Positions 9,901-12,111 of a stretch of DNA of 12,111 bases are shown here, in pieces (the first letter of the stretch is position 1; every line of letters begins with the position of its first letter). The notes beneath the pieces were generated by a model that was not told the DNA's origin, did not search any database, and saw only the letters and a program-made list of their open reading frames with translations. Location: the NCBI GenBank assembly GCA_964397295.1, contig CAYNJG010000219.1, positions 1 through 12,111 on the forward strand, in the 5' to 3' direction. A program made the translations under genes and the position numbers. The DNA is from CAYNJG01 sp964397295 (GTDB lineage Bacteria > Planctomycetota > Planctomycetia > Pirellulales > Pirellulaceae).

Positions 9901-10408
9901 CGATATGAATTGCGTCTAGACCCGAGTACTCCTGCAATGTTTCAGTGATCAATGCGACGCCGTCCGTGTCAGCCTCGATCATAACGATCCGAAATTCTCT
10001 GTCATTGCGACCGTCGAGCAGGTCGTCGACGAGTTGTTCGTAGTTTTCGGTCTGCGCGTCAACGAAAACGAGTTCGATGCTCTGGTCGAGCGTTTCCGCT
10101 GAGTCGATGGAGTATGGATCGAATTCGGCAAGGCCAACGGCAGACAGGTCTGCCATCTCGAAGTTCTCAACGTCGCCACCGTCGTGCTGTCCAAAATCGA
10201 TGTCGTCGAGCTCGCCGTCAATGCAATCGATTTGATCCATGTCGATGTCACCCAAGGGCGCAGCGCTATACACAATGCGGTCTTCGAGACGCATGTAGTC
10301 GCCGCTCTCCGACATGTCTGTGGCGGACGTGCAGGTAACGTATCGAAACCAATTGCTAATCGTCGTTGGAAATCTCACGGGAAGCCTTCGCTGGTTATGT
10401 GGGCGCAC
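920..10408 (-). CDS. Giant multidomain surface protein: LEPR-XLL-like motif, DUF4347, two beta-helices, LamG, cadherin/CSPG repeats, C-terminal membrane hairpin
   Basis: A single open frame of 3162 codons gives a very acidic, Asp/Thr/Ser-rich protein built of extracellular modules. Residues 40-52 carry a LEPR-XLL-like motif. Then follow DUF4347 (about 110-282), a Pmp-like beta-helix (283-712), a cadherin-like module split by LamG (720-1072), three cadherin/CSPG modules (1073-1391), an SdrD-B-like domain (1392-1475), a second beta-helix (about 1545-2085), a cadherin module (2086-2183), five CSPG-like repeats (2184-2730), two more modules (2731-2952), an acidic proline-rich linker, and a hydrophobic hairpin (3094-3138) with a charged tail. 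Such proteins are usually adhesins or surface receptors; the ligand cannot be told. No classical signal peptide is visible. The start is uncertain: the first GTG (10408) lacks a ribosome site, while the GTG at 10378 has AAGG six bases upstream and would give 3152 residues. ATGs at 10315 and 10294 also lie before the motif. Residue numbers here count from 10408. The gene is divergent from sthA and is followed by the sensor gene. Confidence 0.95.
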   Translation of the reverse strand: MRPHNQRRLPVRFPTTISNWFRYVTCTSATDMSESGDYMRLEDRIVYSAAPLGDIDMDQIDCIDGELDDIDFGQHDGGDVENFEMADLSAVGLAEFDPYSIDSAETLDQSIELVFVDAQTENYEQLVDDLLDGRNDREFRIVMIEADTDGVALITETLQEYSGLDAIHIVSHGTDGRVQLGNTWLDHTSLFANSGDIAQWGDAMTSGGDLLIYGCDLAATEDGRDFIDALGELTELDIAASEDLTGHGELGGNWEFEFTIGTIGTDIAFSQDVVANWHGTLASVTVTTGLDVVSADADLSSVADLIARPGMDGLISLREAVIAANANPDFDTINLQAQTYALTDSAGDPTGPNAATGDLDILHGLTIKGIDAASTTVSGTGDQRIFSVFSTDDVIIEGVSLLNGATEGGAIRVQQNANLELSDSILSGNNILGLSDVAGGALWVDGTANVTNTLFLGNGDILTTESGGAIFITNTGIATLDQVEISGNEAVDGGGGIHNEGQLTVIDSYIHANETAGTGGGIWQDGGPLVIESSTLAFNRASDGGGLFVSSGATDITNSTFSGNNALTGQGGAIYLEDDVSLTHATIAYNNALGGANGIFEDGGVLTLDHTLLHNGINDADNNADYVGSNAVISLGANMATGNVNGFSVLDFQDHDIADIGLIAALVNNGGPTPTHAIQVASDARDAGSATLATDQRGFARDSLADIGAFELLSSAIPAPMPVDDDTFSITEDETITPSTVTADIGLLANDILINPEITLSAIQLEYDASKSGNNTSWNNEAGIPGFDFTAANGSLNRSASVNTIAAITDSYVFDGTNSATTTNSLEGTYPTSDNSTFEFWIRPTDANVGREVIFETGSQLNGTSLVLNGLDYGPGAVEIELTISETFFLTRTTVVSLDVTEEIANGEFIHVVIGLDTDNADEITIYATGEDGVTDVNSVFPSFGFSDWSDAERVSIGGPDGTVAGGDTDFFEGEIAVVRFYEGLASLADVQQSYEAMHLDAQPGNSISNAGIAVIVNDDGTFSYDPGSAFDFLAVNETTQDTFEYIAVASDGSTETAFATIQIEGVNDDPELQTNTGASVVFGDTISIPSGSLVATDVDNNTSTFGYSITSTPTAGTLFLNGTPVSPSGQFISQADIGLLSYQHDGISTTPAIDSFDFTVTDLDGGSSTSTSFNIAVTNAPPVALDDDFDVNEDVGGTFNVIDNDTDPEGQPLTIVGIDSSATQGTATFSGDSITYTPDTAFYDDLLPGQQLIDTILYTISDGGQQATAQVNFIVNGVNDGPSIDTNAGTSLNANGSTVIDASMLSVSDPDHSTSDLTYTITGIPSITSGTLNLGGSAASMGTMFTQDDLVNGRLEFDAANGFSGDSFTFEVSDPLMATTTGTFNLIATRTISGTIFEDVNGDSDLADAVAVTGSPIDVYLYEDVDGDGLIEATDTLVTTVKTDDTTGIYEFTGLDFGDYYVVVDSTDITPSNGTSAIDRIWAEQTYGTAGSYIADGNGNTTVRTDAGAAFGGRRADFSDNASSLLTAEHVTRVSTAAGDAENVDFGFSFNVVTNHLGGDLTVDDPSRNTWVQGSLRQFIENANHIFGSNELRFTPTTEATDTDGTNAWWTIDVQDLLPELSDSSGATIINGTAYSFVDGVSLRNTNTAIVGGETGEALPGPDGIVGTADDISTVGVGADGRRGSGDETVFTGVEGSELSLVADTADLTHGLRITGDDTRIESLTVRGFGDMADDTSANIVVRNASGVVIENVVVGGGETNTSAQLDAVNNGGTNHGISFTDSSDGRIENNVVAGVGSAGLKLNNVSALQVTGNEIRGNSRDQSNEDGIDIQRASTGAIVSGNLVANNHAGGIDTFLSTGSLTFIDNTIFGNGSGTGALEGAGIRLFGNDSLVTQNIIESNELDGVLVVGEHDGTTGLTASVSQGNEISRNSFFNNAGLAIDLGAANTDRNRGDGLDAIDAAYIDTTGNRAIDRPTVSSFIVLNDGESSGTFSIAPVFNAPRIEFYVASPTDSSDLGPDASGAGTSEQFGEGLTYFSTAEFDGSAYVTTHVSGHNLNPADRITAIAIDANGNTSEFSNVVDVNFQPETDPDTFLTPEDTLLSDTVAANDSDPDGDSLTYTLSGAPIAGLNFNPDGTFTYTPPTDFDGSVTFEYIATDPSGLSSPPTTVTIDVTPVNDQQVIVNSGPLTLNEGSPAGIDATLLSTSDVDNTAADIRYSVTSGPSSGQLELSSNPGAAVISFSQEDIDNGLLVYINDSSETATDNFQFSVDDGDGAPSLGSFDIQVINAEETLTGTRFATVAEGSSVQILPAELLASDSDDTATQLIYTITSPIQSGQLELTTAPGTAIGSFSQADIDNRLLVYVHDGSDSTADSFDFTVDDGQGSSTAGTFNLDVENAEEMLAISSTLNVAEGDRGFITNSLLSTTDVDDSPIQIQYVVTTGTAFGQLTLRNNPGVVATTFTQADIDAGLLVYTQSGQDETADSFSFTVDDGQGTTSSGQFNITITNAEQVLTPPSPLLVGEGLTGTITNSLLLTTDTDDPPGQIIYDVTTAPTNGQLELTTNPGVAVSRFNQGQINSGELVFVHNGSDTTSDFFDFTVDEQGGEGLVSTGTFQIVISNSEEFVSVNNSLTVDEGQTETIDATLLSTLDSDDSPAELVYTITSAPTNGQLEFSSAPGVAISTFTQADIDGGLLTYVHNGSATASDSFDFAVNDDVGTAVSVGTFTIDINLINDAPTIVDPGPRVIAENTPKIFSNSVISIADPDAGTSPVRLQIESDNGAVTLATTSGLTVITGTGANDALLIVEGSIPDLNAALDGLTFTPDAEFFGAGGIRLQVNDLGNTGGGDRIATAEIPIEILAEVDAEADSFTLEPGDSRIVANVLTNDQSLSALAPTLVTPPPPTGEFIWIGDGSFSYTPDFEDPNFQETVTFEYQLTNGVETDIATVVINVAPPPIAVFADPTSSPDDQATNDDDLIDNMAPPPPVTGIQPVDDGGKVETPPETDRDESSPTTAETLLGPLTNVLETTPVFDRTTRDTSKSILARASNPQLGTFEFETGTYEVAVGTAGEFAFHVGSTSSDVSDLLLSTEIGTWNVPTGLALTGGLSVGWVIWSLNSAYILGSLLSTLSPWTLIDPLPVLDTIDPTTKRDEEDSKEDKLERMVD
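998..1135 (-). other. C-terminal membrane hairpin of the giant protein
   Basis: Residues 3092-3137 hold two hydrophobic stretches, GLALTGGLSVGWVIWSL and AYILGSLLSTLSPWTL, joined by a short NS turn and followed by IDPLPVLD. A charged 23-residue tail (KRDEEDSKEDKLERMVD at its end) closes the protein. This suggests C-terminal anchoring in a membrane, probably the inner one. I recall similar segments ending in IDPLPVL in other giant DUF4347/cadherin proteins, but I could not verify this. Confidence 0.6.
1553..2218 (-). other. Two further cadherin-like modules
   Basis: Residues about 2731-2859 (NDAPTIVDPGPRVIAENT, SVISIADPDAG, LDGLTFTPDAEFFGAGG, LQVNDLGNTGGG) and 2862-2952 (ADSFTLEPGDSRIVANVLTN, GDGSFSYTPDFEDP, FEYQLTNGVETD) are two last stalk modules. 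An acidic, proline-rich linker follows (about 2953-3015), including TNDDDLIDN and PPPPVTG, likely disordered. Confidence 0.7.
2219..3859 (-). repeat. Five tandem CSPG-like repeats of about 110 residues
   Basis: Five consecutive copies share V-x-EG, DATLLST-like, DVDD, GQLEL, NPG, F-x-QADID-x-GLLVY-x-H-x-GS, DSF-x-FTVDDGQG and F-x-I-x-I-x-NAEE. The EG of each copy falls at about residues 2192, 2302, 2412, 2522 and 2634, giving spacings of 110, 110, 110 and 112 residues (330 or 336 bases). By eye the copies are clearly diverged at the DNA level, so the duplications are old. Confidence 0.85.
3860..4153 (-). other. Cadherin-like module
   Basis: Residues about 2086-2183 contain TPEDTLL, ANDSDPDGDSLTYTL, NPDGTFTYTPPTDFDG and FEYIATDPSG, ending VTPVND. 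This is a canonical tandem cadherin-like/VCBS module joining the second beta-helix to the CSPG repeats. Confidence 0.8.
4154..5776 (-). other. Second parallel beta-helix region
   Basis: Residues about 1545-2085 start with GSLRQFIENANHIFGSNEL, an SLREA-like cap. They continue with repeated rungs such as RIENNVVAGVG, VTGNEIRGNS, VSGNLVANNHAGG, FIDNTIFGNG and ISRNSFFNNAG, the PbH1 pattern. The end, IDANGNTSEFSNVVDV, is the usual close of such regions. No Pmp-like GGAI array is present, so it is not a simple copy of the first helix. Confidence 0.75.
5984..6235 (-). other. SdrD-B-like domain with EF-hand-like calcium loops
   Basis: Residues about 1392-1475 begin SGTIFEDVNGDSDLADA and contain EDVDGDGLIEATD and YEFTGLDFGDYYVVVD. 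This matches the SdrD B-like / prealbumin-like fold that carries DxDxDG calcium loops. It probably rigidifies the stalk in calcium. A second possible calcium-loop stretch (GPDGIVGTADD, then GADGRRGSGDE) lies further on, inside the second beta-helix. Confidence 0.7.
6236..7192 (-). other. Three cadherin/CSPG-like modules
   Basis: The modules lie at about residues 1073-1177 (CSPG-like, with SQADIGLLSYQHDG), 1181-1284 (Big_9/cadherin-like, VALDDDFDVNED then NVIDNDTDPEGQPLTI) and 1285-1391 (CSPG-like, with TQDDLVNGRLEFD). The linkers carry the calcium-site style sequences VTNAPP and GVNDGP between domains. They most likely serve as a rigid calcium-stabilised stalk. Confidence 0.75.
7193..8251 (-). 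other. Cadherin-like module interrupted by a LamG insertion
   Basis: The first half (about residues 720-765) reads VDDDTFSITEDETI with LLANDI, as in VCBS/cadherin-like domains. The second half (about 1003-1072) reads VIVNDDGTFSYDPGSAFDFL, then DTFEYIAVASDG and GVNDDPEL. Together they make one ordinary module of about 115 residues, separated by roughly 235 residues that include the LamG domain. Confidence 0.7.
7409..7978 (-). other. LamG / concanavalin A-like domain
   Basis: Residues about 811-1000 show the LamG_3 pattern: YVFDGTNSAT at the start, FEFWIRPTD (sheet-forming core), VVIGLDTDNADEITIYATG in the middle, and GEIAVVRFYEGLASLADVQQ at the end. These jelly-roll domains often bind carbohydrate or protein ligands, frequently with calcium. 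The ligand is unknown. Confidence 0.75.
8273..9562 (-). other. First right-handed beta-helix (CSLREA-type start, choice-of-anchor-Q-like end)
   Basis: Residues 283-712 open with a CSLREA-like segment (SLREAVIAANANPDFDTI, around 315). Short rungs follow, rich in SGN, GGAI and ITNS motifs, and the region closes with DQRGFARDSLADIGAFEL (around 694-711), the ending typical of choice-of-anchor-Q-like beta-helices. Such regions form elongated solenoids in surface proteins; some relatives bind or cleave polysaccharide. No catalytic residues can be assigned. Confidence 0.8.
8687..9187 (-). repeat. Pmp-like GG[A/G][I/L] / xxxN motif array in the first beta-helix
   Basis: Seven GG[A/G][I/L] motifs begin at residues 408, 439, 467, 494, 519, 544 and 571, spaced by 25 to 31 residues. 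Each is followed about 15-20 residues later by an xxxN element (LSGN, FLGN, ISGN, IHAN, LAFN, FSGN, IAYN). This alternation is the hallmark of chlamydial polymorphic membrane proteins (GGAI and FxxN) and marks successive turns of a beta-helix. Confidence 0.75.
9563..10081 (-). other. DUF4347 domain of the giant protein
   Basis: Residues about 110-282 match the DUF4347 pattern: IELVFVDA at the start, then HIVSHGTDG, LIYGCDLA, IAASEDLTGHGELGG and the closing NWHGTL. His172 sits in a strand-HG context, and Cys215 ends a hydrophobic strand 43 residues later. This resembles the order and spacing of the catalytic dyad of clan CD (caspase-like) peptidases. The domain is commonly N-terminal in giant bacterial cadherin-like proteins. 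A proteolytic activity is my inference. Confidence 0.85.
10253..10291 (-). other. LEPR-XLL-like N-terminal motif of the giant protein
   Basis: Residues 40-52 read RLEDRIVYSAAPL, close to the LE-x-R-I/V-L/V-x-SA pattern of the LEPR-XLL motif found near the N-terminus of large planctomycete surface proteins. It replaces a recognisable signal peptide: the preceding 39 residues are polar and basic (RPHNQRRLPVRF) with no long hydrophobic core. The motif's role in export is not established. Here Asp and Tyr replace the more usual Pro and Leu. Confidence 0.75.
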
Positions 10409-10418
10409 AATCAGGCTG

Positions 10419-10458
10419 TTTGCGCAAATTCGCGCTATGCAACTCTATTTCATGCAAC
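10419..10458. promoter_or_regulatory. Possible operator: TTTGCGCAAA palindrome plus two ATGCAAC boxes
   Basis: TTTGCGCAAA (10419-10428) is a perfect 10-base palindrome 11 bases before the annotated GTG of the giant gene. Two exact ATGCAAC copies follow at 10437-10443 and 10452-10458, 15 bases apart. Such repeated half-sites are typical of regulator binding. The assignment is by pattern only. Confidence 0.35.
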
Positions 10459-10541
10459 GAAAGAAAAAACTAAGATCGCGATTAACAGGAGGCTCTATCG
10501 GCTCGAAATCGAATCCAGGCCGCATAACCAGGAAACACTGT

Positions 10542-10562
10542 TGGCGAGTTGATTTTTCGCCA
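10542..10562. repeat. Inverted repeat TGGCGA / TCGCCA upstream of sthA
   Basis: Perfect 6-base arms (10542-10547 and 10557-10562) flank a 9-base spacer GTTGATTTT. There is no T-run after either side in the direction needed, so it is not a convincing terminator. It could be an operator or chance. Confidence 0.25.
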
Positions 10563-10567
10563 CGTTA

Positions 10568-10602
10568 TCTGAGGGCAGGCGTGCAACAATTGCATCCTCA
10601 GA
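10568..10602 (+). repeat. Bulged hairpin in the probable sthA leader
   Basis: Outer arms TCTGAGG (10568-10574) and CCTCAGA (10596-10602) enclose inner arms TGCAA (10582-10586) and TTGCA (10590-10594) with a CAA loop. The left side has a 7-base bulge and the right side a single T. It ends about 50 bases before the sthA start. The inner arms repeat the TGCAAC box seen elsewhere in the region. Function is unknown. Confidence 0.3.
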
Positions 10603-10653
10603 CGCCAGGCCGTCCTATCCTTGATGAACCTGAACCACCATCAGAAAGTAAGT

Positions 10654-12060
10654 ATGCAAATCGAAGGAGAGTACGACGTCCTTGTAATTGGCACCGGCCC
10701 CGGTGGCGAGGGCGCCGCAATGCAAGCCACAAAGAACGGATTGAGGGTCGCCGTCGTCGAAAAGCACGCCAAGATTGGCGGCGGCTGTACGCACTGGGGC
10801 ACGATCCCGAGTAAGGCACTACGCCATTCAATTTTTCAGGTTGGCGAAGTGGCCAATCATCCGCTTTTTCGGCAAGCCTGCGTCGATCCGTTGGCGGCGC
10901 TTACCTTTCCCGAATTGCGCGCGAGTGCAGCAGCGATCATTGAACGCCAGGAATCGATGCGGCAGGGTTTTTACGTCCGCAATCGAGTTCCCATCTTGCG
11001 CGGAGCGGCGGCTTTCATAGACGCCAATCAAGTGGGAATCGCTACGGACGACGGCGCGCCGTTCAGCGTCAAAGCGAAGCAAATCGTCGTGGCTGTTGGG
11101 GCACGCCCTTATCGACCAGACAACGTTGATTTTTCAAATGAACGTGTTTTCGACAGCGATACCATTCTGGATCTGTCGTTCACGCCCGAATCGATCACGA
11201 TTTACGGAGCAGGTGTGATTGGCTGCGAATACGCTTCGATGTTTCGCAATCTGGGAGTCAAGGTAAACCTCGTCAACACGCGAGAGCAGTTGCTCGACTT
11301 CCTGGACGACGAAGTGGCAGACGCGTTGAGCTATCACATGCGTGATACGGGTATTCGCATTCGTCATCGTGAGGAATTCGGAAAACTCGTTAACGAAGAT
11401 GACGGCGTGGTACTGGAACTGAGAAGTGGTAAACGGCTCAAATCCGATTGTTTTCTTTGGGCCAACGGCCGGACGGGTAATTCTGACAATCTCGGATTGG
11501 AAAACGTTGGGCTCGAACCCAACAGTCGTGGTCAATTGACGGTTAACGAGCATTTTCAAACCGACGTTAACCATATCTATGCGGTTGGAGACGTCATTGG
11601 CTTTCCGTCGTTGGCCAGCGCCGCCTACATGCAAGGCCGCGCCGCCGCATCCCACATTTGCTCAAAAGATGGAGACTCGGTTTCGTACGGACTGATTCCA
11701 ACTGGGATCTACACGAGTCCCGAAATTAGTTCGATCGGGAAGACGGAACGTGAGCTTACTGAGACCAATATTCCGTACGAAGTTGGCCACGCACAATTTA
11801 AAAGTCTCGCTCGTGCCCAGATCATGGGTCGGCAAGTGGGCATGCTGAAGTTGCTGTTTCACCGCGACACGCTTGAGCTATTGGGCATTCATTGCTTTGG
11901 TGCCAATGCGTCGGAAATCATCCATATTGGTCAGGCCATCATGGAGCAAGAAGGCGCTGGCAACACGCTTATGTACTTCATCAATACGACCTTCAACTAT
12001 CCAACCATGGCCGAAGCGTATCGCGTCGCAGCCCTAAACGGCTACAACCGTCTCTTCTAA
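10654..12060 (+). CDS. sthA: Soluble pyridine nucleotide transhydrogenase (NAD(P)+ transhydrogenase, SthA/UdhA)
   Basis: This cytoplasmic FAD flavoprotein moves hydride between NADPH and NAD+, balancing the two pools. The 468-residue product closely follows E. coli SthA throughout. It has the FAD site GTGPGGEG (13-20), GGGCTHWGTIPSKALRH (42-58), the nucleotide-binding GAGVIG (185-190) followed by NTR, the second FAD motif AVGDVIGFPSLASAA (from 310), and the C-terminal NYPTMAEAYRVAALNG. The second cysteine of the disulfide oxidoreductase pair is Thr50, and the usual catalytic His is Tyr449. Both changes are expected for SthA and exclude lipoamide dehydrogenase or glutathione reductase. I chose ATG 10654 because it puts the glycine motif at the same distance from the start as in E. 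coli (466 residues). An upstream ATG at 10624 would add ten residues and has no ribosome site. It is divergent from the giant gene, and no terminator is visible after it. Confidence 0.97.
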   Translation: MQIEGEYDVLVIGTGPGGEGAAMQATKNGLRVAVVEKHAKIGGGCTHWGTIPSKALRHSIFQVGEVANHPLFRQACVDPLAALTFPELRASAAAIIERQESMRQGFYVRNRVPILRGAAAFIDANQVGIATDDGAPFSVKAKQIVVAVGARPYRPDNVDFSNERVFDSDTILDLSFTPESITIYGAGVIGCEYASMFRNLGVKVNLVNTREQLLDFLDDEVADALSYHMRDTGIRIRHREEFGKLVNEDDGVVLELRSGKRLKSDCFLWANGRTGNSDNLGLENVGLEPNSRGQLTVNEHFQTDVNHIYAVGDVIGFPSLASAAYMQGRAAASHICSKDGDSVSYGLIPTGIYTSPEISSIGKTERELTETNIPYEVGHAQFKSLARAQIMGRQVGMLKLLFHRDTLELLGIHCFGANASEIIHIGQAIMEQEGAGNTLMYFINTTFNYPTMAEAYRVAALNGYNRLF

Positions 12061-12111
12061 ATAGATCCACGCCCAAATCGGAGCAATGTCGTGTGCCACT
12101 GCTGGCTTGCC
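12061..12111. other. Tail downstream of sthA
   Basis: These 51 bases after the sthA stop show no ORF start with a ribosome site and no hairpin-plus-T terminator. Confidence 0.5.

Larger units (their letters stand above)
10409..10653. other. Divergent intergenic region between the giant gene and sthA
   Basis: These 245 bases contain no convincing ORF or RNA gene. Promoters for both outward-facing genes must lie here, or inside the gene ends, but I could not place a good -35/-10 pair for either. The region holds a perfect palindrome, two direct ATGCAAC boxes and two inverted repeats, listed separately. An A-rich run (about 10459-10470) lies near the middle. Confidence 0.5.

Noticed and set aside
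10487..10492. A perfect AGGAGG ribosome-site sequence on the plus strand in the intergenic region
   Set aside because: No ATG, GTG or TTG follows at a usable distance, so it does not start a gene that I can support.
10542..10562. TGGCGA/TCGCCA hairpin as a rho-independent terminator
   Set aside because: It lies upstream of both divergent genes, has only six base pairs with a 9-base loop, and has no following T-run.
10621..10653. Upstream TTG/ATG starts for sthA (10621 or 10624)
   Set aside because: No ribosome site precedes them, and family length and alignment of the glycine motif favour ATG 10654.
10654..12060. Identity as dihydrolipoamide dehydrogenase, glutathione reductase or mercuric reductase
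   Set aside because: The redox-active second cysteine (Thr50) and the catalytic histidine (Tyr449) are missing, and GGGCTHWGTIPSKALRH is SthA-specific.

Overview
The window most likely comes from a planctomycete, or a close relative in the PVC group. The GC content is moderate (roughly 53-55% by eye). It carries a giant acidic surface protein that has a LEPR-XLL-like motif near its N-terminus (RLEDRIVYSAAPL), a DUF4347 domain, two parallel beta-helices and many cadherin/CSPG-like modules. That architecture is typical of planctomycetes. The assignment rests on pattern recognition, not on a database search.

Layout. (1) Positions 1-877, minus strand: the 5' 292 codons of a two-pass membrane sensor with an extracytoplasmic domain and a PAS domain; its output domain lies beyond the window edge. 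(2) Positions 920-10408, minus strand: one uninterrupted 3162-codon gene filling nearly 80% of the window. In order its product holds the LEPR-XLL-like motif, DUF4347, a Pmp-like beta-helix, a cadherin-like module split by a LamG domain, three more cadherin-like modules, an SdrD-B-like domain, a second beta-helix, a cadherin module, five very regular 110-residue CSPG-like repeats, two further modules, an acidic/proline linker, a C-terminal hydrophobic hairpin and a charged tail. (3) Positions 10409-10653: a divergent intergenic region with palindromes and repeated TGCAAC boxes. (4) Positions 10654-12060, plus strand: a complete soluble pyridine nucleotide transhydrogenase gene (sthA). (5) Positions 12061-12111: a short tail with nothing recognisable.

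The giant protein gene and the sensor gene lie in the same direction, 42 bases apart, and are probably one transcription unit. I infer a cell-surface adhesin or receptor, anchored by its C-terminal hairpin, made together with a membrane sensor. The divergent sthA is a housekeeping redox gene with no obvious functional link. The most interesting points are the caspase-like His/Cys pattern in DUF4347, the chlamydial-Pmp-like motif array, the LamG domain nested inside a cadherin-like fold, and the giant-protein/sensor pairing.
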